A DNA stretch of 6,357 nucleotides from Anaerolineales bacterium (GTDB lineage: Bacteria > Chloroflexota > Anaerolineae > Anaerolineales > VGOW01), in assembly GCA_919901875.1 (NCBI GenBank), contig CAKKQG010000099.1:1-6357 (forward strand), given 5' to 3'. Position 1 is the stretch's first letter. Every line of letters starts with the position of its first letter. The translations under genes were made by a program, and so were the position numbers. The notes beneath the pieces are model-generated. The model saw only the letters and a program-made list of their open reading frames with translations, did no database searches and was not told the origin of the DNA. Below, in pieces: positions 1 through 5,218 of this stretch.

Positions 1-2
1 CA

Positions 3-1016
3 TGGACTCACGCCCCACTGCCACCGTTGAAAGGATCAATTGCCCAAGCGAGCAGCGTCAGCGATGCGCCATTGTGGGTTGAGAAATCTGCAAAAAATTC
101 TACCGAGCCTTTTTATAACTTCGTCAACATCAACGATCTGCGCGCGCCCTATTCGGCATTTTCAGATCGCGTGGATGAATCGTTTTCCGGGTTGCGCTTC
201 CGTGTCACCGCCGAATCGGGTTGGGACTTTTTGCAAACGCTCGACAACGCCAGCGTCAAACTCAACGTACCTGCCGCGCCGGGTTTGCCGTTTGAAAACT
301 GGAATAAAGCGGCGCGGGCGTTCGACTTCAGTCAAGCGGTTGTCAACAATAACTTCGCTTTTGTGGTGCGCGAACCTGCCGGCACACGCACCTATTGGCG
401 CGTGTGGGTTCGCGCCCGCGCCCAAACCGAAGGCGCGCTCGGCGAACCACTTAAACGAATCCCTTGGGATTTTCAAGCACGCTTCTCCGGCAACCCGATT
501 GCCTACGACAACGGCGGCGCGCCCTTAGCCAAAGTCCCGTCCGGATATTTTGTGGACTTCACCACACTCGCCGAAGATTATGGTTGGGCGCGCGTGCCAT
601 CAACCGACACGTGGAAAACTTTTTTTTCCGGCGTGCAGTATTGGCATTTCGAGAATCGTGGTGGACTCACTTGGGCGCAAGCGATGCGTGAAGTGCATCC
701 CGCCAATGCTTTTGCAACAGCGACTCCTTTTGTTACACCGACATTCACGCCGACGATCACCAACACGCCGACGATCACCCTGACGCCCAGCAACACGCCC
801 ACAGCGACCTATACACGCACACTGACGCCGACGATCACCCTGACGCCGACAAGCACGCTCACGCGCACACCAACTCCTACATCCACGTTCACCCACACCC
901 CAACACTTGTCCCGACCCGTCTCGGTATACCGACGATCACTTTTACTCCGAGTATCACACCCACGCGCACTAACACCGTACCGCCACCTACCGAAGAACC
1001 GACTGCTACACCATGA
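3..1016 (+). CDS. Exported protein with Thr/Pro-rich C-terminal tail, 5' partial
   Basis: The reading frame is open from the left edge (WTHAPLPP precedes the first possible start, TTG at 27), so the gene begins outside the window; 337 residues are visible. The globular part (to about base 713) is rich in aromatic residues and carries segments such as [10 protein letters not shown] (about 291-320), [12 protein letters not shown] (about 390-425) and [20 protein letters not shown] (543-602). From memory, this YGW-R-P type C-terminal module recurs in large extracellular proteins of Anaerolineae, but I cannot name its function. The last roughly 100 residues (714-1013) are low-complexity TPT/TNTPT repeats, probably a wall-spanning or glycosylated stalk. 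The stop TGA overlaps the next gene's start as ATGA, so the two are probably translationally coupled and belong to one envelope operon. No catalytic motif was recognised. Confidence 0.8.
   Translation, partial: WTHAPLPPLKGSIAQASSVSDAPLWVEKSAKNSTEPFYNFVNINDLRAPYSAFSDRVDESFSGLRFRVTAESGWDFLQTLDNASVKLNVPAAPGLPFENWNKAARAFDFSQAVVNNNFAFVVREPAGTRTYWRVWVRARAQTEGALGEPLKRIPWDFQARFSGNPIAYDNGGAPLAKVPSGYFVDFTTLAEDYGWARVPSTDTWKTFFSGVQYWHFENRGGLTWAQAMREVHPANAFATATPFVTPTFTPTITNTPTITLTPSNTPTATYTRTLTPTITLTPTSTLTRTPTPTSTFTHTPTLVPTRLGIPTITFTPSITPTRTNTVPPPTEEPTATP
714..1013 (+). repeat. Thr/Pro-coding low-complexity repeat tract
   Basis: Degenerate repeats of ACGCC-type codons encode TPTIT, TNTPT and TLTPT motifs. 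A 15-base unit, ACGCCGACGATCACC, occurs exactly at 747-761, 765-779 and 825-839. A longer 23-base identity links 765-787 with 825-847, which indicates recent internal duplication. The period is a multiple of 3, so copy-number change would lengthen or shorten the tail without a frameshift, unlike the heptad arrays elsewhere in the window. Confidence 0.8.
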
Positions 1017-2305
1017 GACGGAAGTTGGAAGTTGGAAGTTGGAAGTTGGAAGTTAGTAAACAGTGGTCAGTGATCAGTCGTCGGCGATCATTGTTCATTG
1101 TTCATTGTTCATTGTTCATTGTTTCATTGTTCATTTCGAGTTGCGCGCCGCGCACTCCGGTCTCCATCGTCATCACACAACGACCCGCCGTCACAGTAAA
1201 ACCCGTTTCAACCATCGTGCCGCTCGCCACGCTCGATCCATTCAACGGATCGCCCACGCCAAGCCTTGTGGATTTATCAAGCGGATCGCAACCGAACATT
1301 AACTCCAGCGATCCATTTCGGATCAACTTCGGCACACAAACGGCGGTGCCGACTCTGGCGTGGCGGCCTCCACCCGTCCCCGTCCCTCTCTCGGTGCGCC
1401 CCGAAGATCATTTTTGGTTCGCCCGCCCCATCGCCTCCAACGCCGTTAACTGGCCTCACCCGTTGTATCGTTATGGCAGCACCTACTTCGGATTTATGAA
1501 CGCACACACCGGAGTCGATCTTGATTCGCCAATGGGCACACCGGTGTTGGCGGCGAACAGCGGCACAGTGGTCTGGGTCGGTTATGGTTTGTTGGGAACT
1601 AAGCCGGTTGAAAAAGATCCTTACGGCAATGCCGTCGTCATCAAACACGAATTTGGTTTCAACGGTCAAACGATTTACACCGCATATGCCCACATGTCAG
1701 AGACGAATGTGTGGCTCAACCAACCGGTGAAGATGGGCGAACAGATCGGGCTTGTGGGCAGCACCGGATTCTCTACAGGACCTCATCTGCATTTTGAAAT
1801 TCGCATCGGCGAGAATAAATTTCTCAAAACACTCAACCCCGAACTGTGGCTCGCGCCGCCGACCGGTTGGGGAGTGCTTGCCGGTCGCGTCCTTGATAAG
1901 AACGGCAAATACATCCCTGAAGTTCCTATCGAAGTGATCGACTCAAAACGCCTTCACTATCCCATCGTCACCTACTCGGCGCAGTTCGTTAATAACGATC
2001 CGGTTTATAAAGAAAATTTTGTCCTCTCCGACTTGCCAGAAGGTGTTTACAAGTATCAACTGAAAATCGGCGGCGAAGATTATGCCGGAGAAACTGAAAT
2101 ACGCGCCGGGCAAACTACGTTTGTCGTGATACAAGAAAGCGTCAAACAGATCGCCCGCACCGCGAACCCTGCCGCCACGTTGGGCAGAGCCCCAAGCGCA
2201 ACGTTCACTTCAACAAACACGCCGTTGCCCACTAACACTCCGACACCCACCAACACCCCGCGCCCAACGAATACGCGCACGCCGACAGCGACGAAGAATC
2301 CGTGA
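1013..2305 (+). CDS. M23 (LytM-type) peptidase, predicted lipoprotein
   Basis: A 430-residue predicted zinc endopeptidase that would cut peptidoglycan cross-bridges outside the membrane. The N-terminus has RRR (23-25), a hydrophobic core and the lipobox ISSC, giving lipidated Cys44. A Thr/Pro-containing linker (45-130) leads to the M23 core: HTGVD supplies zinc ligands His165 and Asp169, YAHM has His227, and GPHLHFEI has His258 and the ligand His260. All key residues of the family are present, so it should be active. Residues 287-375 resemble a carboxypeptidase-regulatory-like beta domain ([18 protein letters not shown]), followed by a [10 protein letters not shown] tail. ATG 1013 overlaps the preceding stop. 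GTG 1070 (codon 20) is a credible alternative start that gives a compact 25-residue signal peptide. Bases 1020-1135, coding almost all of the signal region, are a heptanucleotide repeat array. Confidence 0.93.
   Translation: MRRKLEVGSWKLEVSKQWSVISRRRSLFIVHCSLFIVSLFISSCAPRTPVSIVITQRPAVTVKPVSTIVPLATLDPFNGSPTPSLVDLSSGSQPNINSSDPFRINFGTQTAVPTLAWRPPPVPVPLSVRPEDHFWFARPIASNAVNWPHPLYRYGSTYFGFMNAHTGVDLDSPMGTPVLAANSGTVVWVGYGLLGTKPVEKDPYGNAVVIKHEFGFNGQTIYTAYAHMSETNVWLNQPVKMGEQIGLVGSTGFSTGPHLHFEIRIGENKFLKTLNPELWLAPPTGWGVLAGRVLDKNGKYIPEVPIEVIDSKRLHYPIVTYSAQFVNNDPVYKENFVLSDLPEGVYKYQLKIGGEDYAGETEIRAGQTTFVVIQESVKQIARTANPAATLGRAPSATFTSTNTPLPTNTPTPTNTPRPTNTRTPTATKNP
1020..1135 (+). repeat. Heptanucleotide tandem array (GGAAGTT / AGTGATC / ATTGTTC), translated
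   Basis: Fourteen 7-bp units stay in one register from 1020 to 1117. GGAAGTT occurs five times (1020-1054), then come AGTAAAC, AGTGGTC, AGTGATC, AGTCGTC and GGCGATC (1055-1089), then ATTGTTC four times (1090-1117). A variant unit with one extra T (1118-1125) breaks the register before another ATTGTTC (1126-1132). The array lies inside the M23 lipoprotein gene and is read as a 7-residue repeat, [11 protein letters not shown] and [11 protein letters not shown]. Confidence 0.95.
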
Positions 2306-2346
2306 TACGAAATACGCAATACGTATTTCGTATTTCGTAATGCGTA
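2305..2346 (+). repeat. Heptad array forming a 12-bp hairpin after the M23 gene
   Basis: Six 7-bp units (ATACGAA, ATACGCA, ATACGTA, TTTCGTA, TTTCGTA, ATGCGTA) begin with the last base of the M23 stop codon. The unit flips to its complement midway, so ATACGAAATACG (2305-2316) pairs perfectly with CGTATTTCGTAT (2322-2333) across a 5-nt loop. No T-run follows, so it is not a standard intrinsic terminator, but it could slow transcription or protect the 3' end of an mRNA. It shares the 13-mer CGTAATGCGTATT with the array before pth. Confidence 0.9.
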
Positions 2347-2362
2347 TTAGAATCTTCTGACC

Positions 2363-3010
2363 ATGAATCTTTTCCTCATCCTCATCCAAATCGGTGCGGC
2401 AATTATTTCCTCTCCGTCACAAGGGCAAACCATTCGCGGACAGGTGAGCATCACTGGTTCCGCCACGCATCCGCAATTTTTGCGTTACGAGATCGCCTTC
2501 GCTTACGATCCGAATCCAACCGAGACGTGGTTCGAGATTCAAACATCCACCACGCCGATTGCCACGGGCGCGTTGGCAACTTGGGACACACGCGGACTCA
2601 GCGATGGGCTGTATATGATTCGCTTGCGCGTGTATTCGAAAGATTCGACCAAACCGGAAGAGGCGATTGTTAGAAGGATTCAGATCGGGAACTCGATCAC
2701 GCCCACGCCTGTGGCTAGCGCCCCCGCCGCAGTGGCTGCCACCCTTATTCCAGTTGCCTCCGCGCCCACGACGGCACTCCAAACACCGTCGCCGATCCCC
2801 CCCACCCCAACTTTATCTTTCATCCCCGCGCCAACTCGCGCCCCGATTCAATTCGATCCCACGCCTTACGGCAACTCGTTTTGCGGCGGCGGGGTCATCG
2901 CATTTTTTCTTTTTGCGATTCTTGGACTTTATGCCGCTCTGCGTGATAGAATCAGACGCCCGATTCGCCGTTGGTGGAGACGAGTCGGCAGCGACATCAA
3001 GAAACCCTGA
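2363..3010 (+). CDS. Single-pass membrane protein with extracellular Ig-like domain
   Basis: A 215-residue protein of unknown role. Residues 1-17 form a short hydrophobic, signal-like segment without a basic n-region. Residues 14-110 look like a bacterial Ig-like/fibronectin-type beta domain (IISSPSQGQTIRGQVSITGS ... GLSDGLYMIRLRVYS). Residues 111-170 are a Pro/Thr/Ala linker. Residues 176-194 (GVIAFFLFAILGLYAAL) form a transmembrane helix, followed by a strongly basic tail (RDRIRRPIRRWWRR) that should stay cytoplasmic. The likely topology is domain outside and C-terminus inside. It follows the M23 peptidase by 57 bases, mostly repeat, and probably belongs to the same envelope unit. No clear ribosome binding site precedes ATG 2363 (AGAATCTTCTGACC). 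No enzymatic motif is seen; surface binding or anchoring is inferred only. Confidence 0.85.
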   Translation: MNLFLILIQIGAAIISSPSQGQTIRGQVSITGSATHPQFLRYEIAFAYDPNPTETWFEIQTSTTPIATGALATWDTRGLSDGLYMIRLRVYSKDSTKPEEAIVRRIQIGNSITPTPVASAPAAVAATLIPVASAPTTALQTPSPIPPTPTLSFIPAPTRAPIQFDPTPYGNSFCGGGVIAFFLFAILGLYAALRDRIRRPIRRWWRRVGSDIKKP

Positions 3011-3011
3011 C

Positions 3012-3053
3012 GTATTCCGTAATGCGTATTGCGTAACGGAATACGGAATACGC
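3012..3053 (+). repeat. Heptad array filling the spacer before pth, with inverted repeat and SD-like site
   Basis: The six units are GTATTCC, GTAATGC, GTATTGC, GTAACGG, AATACGG and AATACGC. They start two bases after the preceding stop and end on the base before the pth ATG. CGTATTCCGT (3011-3020) can pair with ACGGAATACG in two registers, 3036-3045 or 3043-3052. The GGA at 3045-3047, 6 nt before the ATG, is the only Shine-Dalgarno-like sequence and lies within the second pairing register, so folding could limit pth translation. Confidence 0.88.
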
Positions 3054-3635
3054 ATGACTAAATTTCTCATAATTGGTTTAGGAAACCCCGGACGTGAATA
3101 CACATTCAATCGTCACAACGTCGGCTTTATGGCAGTGGACAGACTCGCCAAGAAGCACGGCACGGCGTTCACGCGCCGGCAAGGCAAAGCATTGATCACC
3201 TCGATCAATGTTAAGACACACTCCGTTGTTTTGGCAAAACCACAAACGTTTATGAATCTCTCGGGTGACGCCGTCGCGTCGCTGTTGCATTTCTACGACG
3301 TGCCGCTTGAAAATTTTTTGGTGTGCTTCGACGATCTCGATCTGCCTGTTGGCACGATCCGTTTACGCCCACAAGGCGGTTCGGCGGGACAAAACGGCGT
3401 GTCATCTATCATCGAAAAACTTGGCACCCAAAATTTTCCGCGTCTGCGTTTAGGCATTGGTCGCCCGCCGGGGCGCATGCTCGCCGCCGATTATGTCTTG
3501 CGCGACTTCGATAAATTCGACGGCGAAGTGATGAACTTAACTTTGGATAAAGCAGTTGAGGCGATTGAAGTGTTTGTGGCGGATGGCTTGAACGCGGCGA
3601 TGAATAAGTTTAATGGAATAACAAATGAAGAATGA
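3054..3635 (+). CDS. pth: Peptidyl-tRNA hydrolase
   Basis: A 193-residue cytosolic enzyme that hydrolyses the ester bond of peptidyl-tRNAs dropped from ribosomes, recycling tRNA. Length and motifs fit the bacterial Pth family throughout: IIGLGNPGREY with Asn11, RHNVGF with catalytic His21, AKPQTFMNLSG with Asn68, FDDLDLPVG with Asp93, and GGSAGQNG with Asn114. In E. coli Pth the residue before that Asn is His; here it is Gln113, an unusual but probably tolerated change because the catalytic His, Asp and Asn residues remain. The frame stays open upstream to 2667, but ATG 3054 is the correct start because Pth homology begins at MTKFLIIG and the upstream part only shadows the previous gene. The final residues (about 189-193) and the TGA stop lie in a degenerate heptad array. 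Confidence 0.97.
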   Translation: MTKFLIIGLGNPGREYTFNRHNVGFMAVDRLAKKHGTAFTRRQGKALITSINVKTHSVVLAKPQTFMNLSGDAVASLLHFYDVPLENFLVCFDDLDLPVGTIRLRPQGGSAGQNGVSSIIEKLGTQNFPRLRLGIGRPPGRMLAADYVLRDFDKFDGEVMNLTLDKAVEAIEVFVADGLNAAMNKFNGITNEE

Positions 3636-3651
3636 CAAATATCAAAATCCC
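3617..3651 (+). repeat. Degenerate heptad array across the pth stop codon
   Basis: Five imperfect 7-bp units (AATAACA, AATGAAG, AATGACA, AATATCA, AAATCCC) run from the last codons of pth into the spacer. The third unit supplies the TGA stop (3633-3635), and the array encodes the non-conserved ITNEE end of Pth. The units are more diverged than in the other arrays, so this call is weaker. Confidence 0.55.
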
Positions 3652-3692
3652 AAAAGCGTAAGGGTAAATAATTTATAGCGTATAGAGATTTG

Positions 3693-3813
3693 AGAAACTG
3701 GAGTTTCTAATCCGCCCGTGAACTGTTCACGAAATTTGCAACTTGATTCTGCTGTGGCGGCTGCCGCACTTGAATCAAGCCAAAGGCGAGAACAAAGTAA
3801 CAATGCGGATTAG
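3693..3813. repeat. Nested inverted-repeat element in the pth/glycosylase spacer
   Basis: This part of the 277-base spacer holds four inverted repeats. AGAAACT/AGTTTCT (3693-3699/3702-3708) is a tight palindrome. CTAATCCGC/GCGGATTAG (3707-3715/3805-3813) is a perfect 9-bp outer pair. Inside it are GTGAAC-t-GTTCAC (3718-3730) and CTTGATTC/GAATCAAG (3742-3749/3772-3779), the latter enclosing a GC-rich GTGGCGG-CTG-CCGCAC hairpin. The layout could be a small non-autonomous mobile element, a structured RNA or a leader; the sequence alone does not decide. No open frame is supported here, and bases 3652-3692 show nothing recognisable. Confidence 0.6.
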
Positions 3814-3850
3814 AGCGCCAACCTTACGACACTTTCATCTACTCACGACA

Positions 3851-3913
3851 TTCCCAATCTCCAATCTCTAATCTCCAATTACTAATTACCAATTACTGAT
3901 CACTGTTCACTGA
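3851..3913 (+). repeat. Heptad array ending at the glycosylase start codon
   Basis: Nine consecutive 7-bp units (TTCCCAA, TCTCCAA, TCTCTAA, TCTCCAA, TTACTAA, TTACCAA, TTACTGA, TCACTGT, TCACTGA) change gradually from one to the next. The last base of the last unit is the A of ATG 3913. ACTGATCACTG (3895-3905) is the exact complement of 1068-1078 in the M23 array, and the TCCAATC-type units match those inside mfd, so these arrays form one family. The array leaves no room for a Shine-Dalgarno sequence. Confidence 0.92.
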
Positions 3914-5127
3914 TGACTATCTCTCTCACTCCCACTCTCGCCCGCCGTCTGTTCATCACCAAACAACGCTTGGCTGGCGACAAACCTCAAAGCATTTTGG
4001 ATGTGGTGCGCGACATCGGCTGTTTGCAGATCGATCCGATCAACGCGGTGGCTCGTTCTCATCAAATTGTTTTGTTCAGTCGGCTAGGCAATTACGATCT
4101 GGGTGAACTCGATAGGTTGATGTGGCACGAGAGGAAGCTATTTGAGTATTGGGCGCACTGCGCTTCGATTGTGCTGACCGAAGATTACCCGATCTTCCAA
4201 CGCTTGATGAACGAGTATCCCTGGAGCGAGCGCACGCGGGCGTGGACAAAGGAAAACGAAAAACTTCGCAGATACGTACTTGCTCACATTCGCAAACGCG
4301 GACCGGTGTTGTCACGCCAGTTTGAAGAAGCGGGCATTGACCCCAAAGCGTGGGTCTCCACCGGTTGGACGTCGGGGCGCAACATCAGCCGCATGATTGA
4401 TATTTTGTGGATCGGCGGCAAGATCATGGTTACCGGGCGTGATGGAATTCAAAAGAAATGGGATTTGAGTGAGCGGGTCTTACCCGATTGGACTCCGCGC
4501 GAAAAACTTAATGAACGCGAAGTGGTGCGCCGCGCCGTGCAAAAATCTTTACGTGCCTTAGGTATCGCCACGCCCACGCAGATCAATTTTCACTTCACGC
4601 GCGGACGGTATCCGAATTTGCAAAAGGTTTTAAATGATCTTGAACAAGAAAAGATCATCTCACGGGTGCAAATAGATGGAGACGACCCAACGAGTCGTCT
4701 CTACAAAGGCGCATGGTATATCCACAACGATGATCTACCTTTGCTTGATGATCTGCAAAACGGCGCGTGGTCGCCGCGTACAACATTGCTCTCACCGTTC
4801 GACAATTTAATCTGTGATCGTAAGCGCACCGAATCGCTCTTCGACTTTTATTATCGAATAGAGATTTACGTCCCCGAAAAGAAACGGCAATATGGTTACT
4901 ACGTTTTGCCAATTTTGCACGGCGATCAACTTATTGGGCGCATCAGCCCCAAAATGGATCGTGAGCAGAACAAGCTCATAGTCGAGGCAGTGTACGCCGA
5001 GCCGAACGCGCCGAAGAGCGGCAAAGTGGTAAGGCAAGCAATTGAAGAACTCGCGGTATTTTTGAAAGCGGATGAGATTGTGTATGGGAAGAAGATGCCG
5101 AGTGTATGGAAAAGGGATTTGAAGTAA
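3913..5127 (+). CDS. Winged-helix DNA glycosylase of the AlkX/YcaQ (HTH_42) family
   Basis: A 404-residue protein of full family length. Known relatives are Streptomyces AlkZ and E. coli YcaQ (AlkX), glycosylases that unhook DNA interstrand crosslinks or remove bulky alkyl-purines. The family signature is clear: GCLQIDPINAVARSH (36-50) with the catalytic QxD motif Gln39-Asp41, FEYWAHCASIVL (77-88), winged-helix repeats over about 117-190 and 200-275, LLSPFDNLICDRKRTESLF (292-310) and YGYYVLPILHGDQLIGRI (327-344). QxD rather than QxQ points to the AlkX/YcaQ branch. Residue 345 is Ser where I recall Asp in many relatives (GRID). ATG 3913 fits the family N-terminus. It lies between pth and mfd, next to another repair gene. 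The family is confident; the substrate is inferred. Confidence 0.9.
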   Translation: MTISLTPTLARRLFITKQRLAGDKPQSILDVVRDIGCLQIDPINAVARSHQIVLFSRLGNYDLGELDRLMWHERKLFEYWAHCASIVLTEDYPIFQRLMNEYPWSERTRAWTKENEKLRRYVLAHIRKRGPVLSRQFEEAGIDPKAWVSTGWTSGRNISRMIDILWIGGKIMVTGRDGIQKKWDLSERVLPDWTPREKLNEREVVRRAVQKSLRALGIATPTQINFHFTRGRYPNLQKVLNDLEQEKIISRVQIDGDDPTSRLYKGAWYIHNDDLPLLDDLQNGAWSPRTTLLSPFDNLICDRKRTESLFDFYYRIEIYVPEKKRQYGYYVLPILHGDQLIGRISPKMDREQNKLIVEAVYAEPNAPKSGKVVRQAIEELAVFLKADEIVYGKKMPSVWKRDLK

Positions 5128-5138
5128 TAAACGCTGGC

Positions 5139-5212
5139 AGCGGATTATGTAACGGATGTAGCGGATCGACTCGCGTGCATCCGTTACACGCGAAGCGGCT
5201 ACAACATCCGTT
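5139..5212. repeat. Inverted and direct repeats in the glycosylase/mfd spacer
   Basis: The 91-base spacer contains a perfect 11-bp inverted repeat, TGTAACGGATG (5148-5158) with CATCCGTTACA (5178-5188). A second CATCCGTT (5205-5212) can also pair with AACGGATG (5151-5158), assisted by TGTAGC/GCTACA (5157-5162/5198-5203), so two mutually exclusive stems are possible. AGCGGAT occurs at 5139-5145 and 5160-5166. No T-run follows, so a terminator is not supported. The stems sit just upstream of the mfd start codon. Confidence 0.75.
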
Positions 5213-5218
5213 GCGAAG

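Noticed and set aside
27..29. TTG 27 as the true start of the first gene
   Set aside because: The frame is open to the window edge and no signal peptide or ribosome binding site is seen, so the gene most likely starts upstream.
578..896. Minus-strand ORFs opposite the Thr/Pro tail (Val/Gly- and Arg/Cys-rich)
   Set aside because: Their composition is the mechanical complement of the repeated ACG/CCG codons; no domain and no start context.
1063..1302. 79-residue overlapping ORF inside the M23 gene
   Set aside because: It is an alternative frame of the heptad array; it matters only as the frame reached after a one-unit gain, not as a gene.
2305..2346. Rho-independent terminator after the M23 gene
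   Set aside because: The stem is strong but AT-rich and not followed by a T-run, and the next genes continue in the same direction.
2667..3053. Upstream extension of the pth frame (322-residue reading)
   Set aside because: Residues before MTKFLIIG show no Pth homology and simply shadow the Ig-like membrane protein in another frame; Pth is normally about 190 residues.
3707..3813. tRNA or other classical RNA gene
   Set aside because: Despite paired ends there is no T-loop GTTCRA, no anticodon arm in the right geometry and no CCA-compatible acceptor.
3851..3913. CRISPR-like array
   Set aside because: The repeats are 7-bp head-to-tail units without spacers; direct repeats of 25-40 bases with unique spacers are absent and there are no cas genes.
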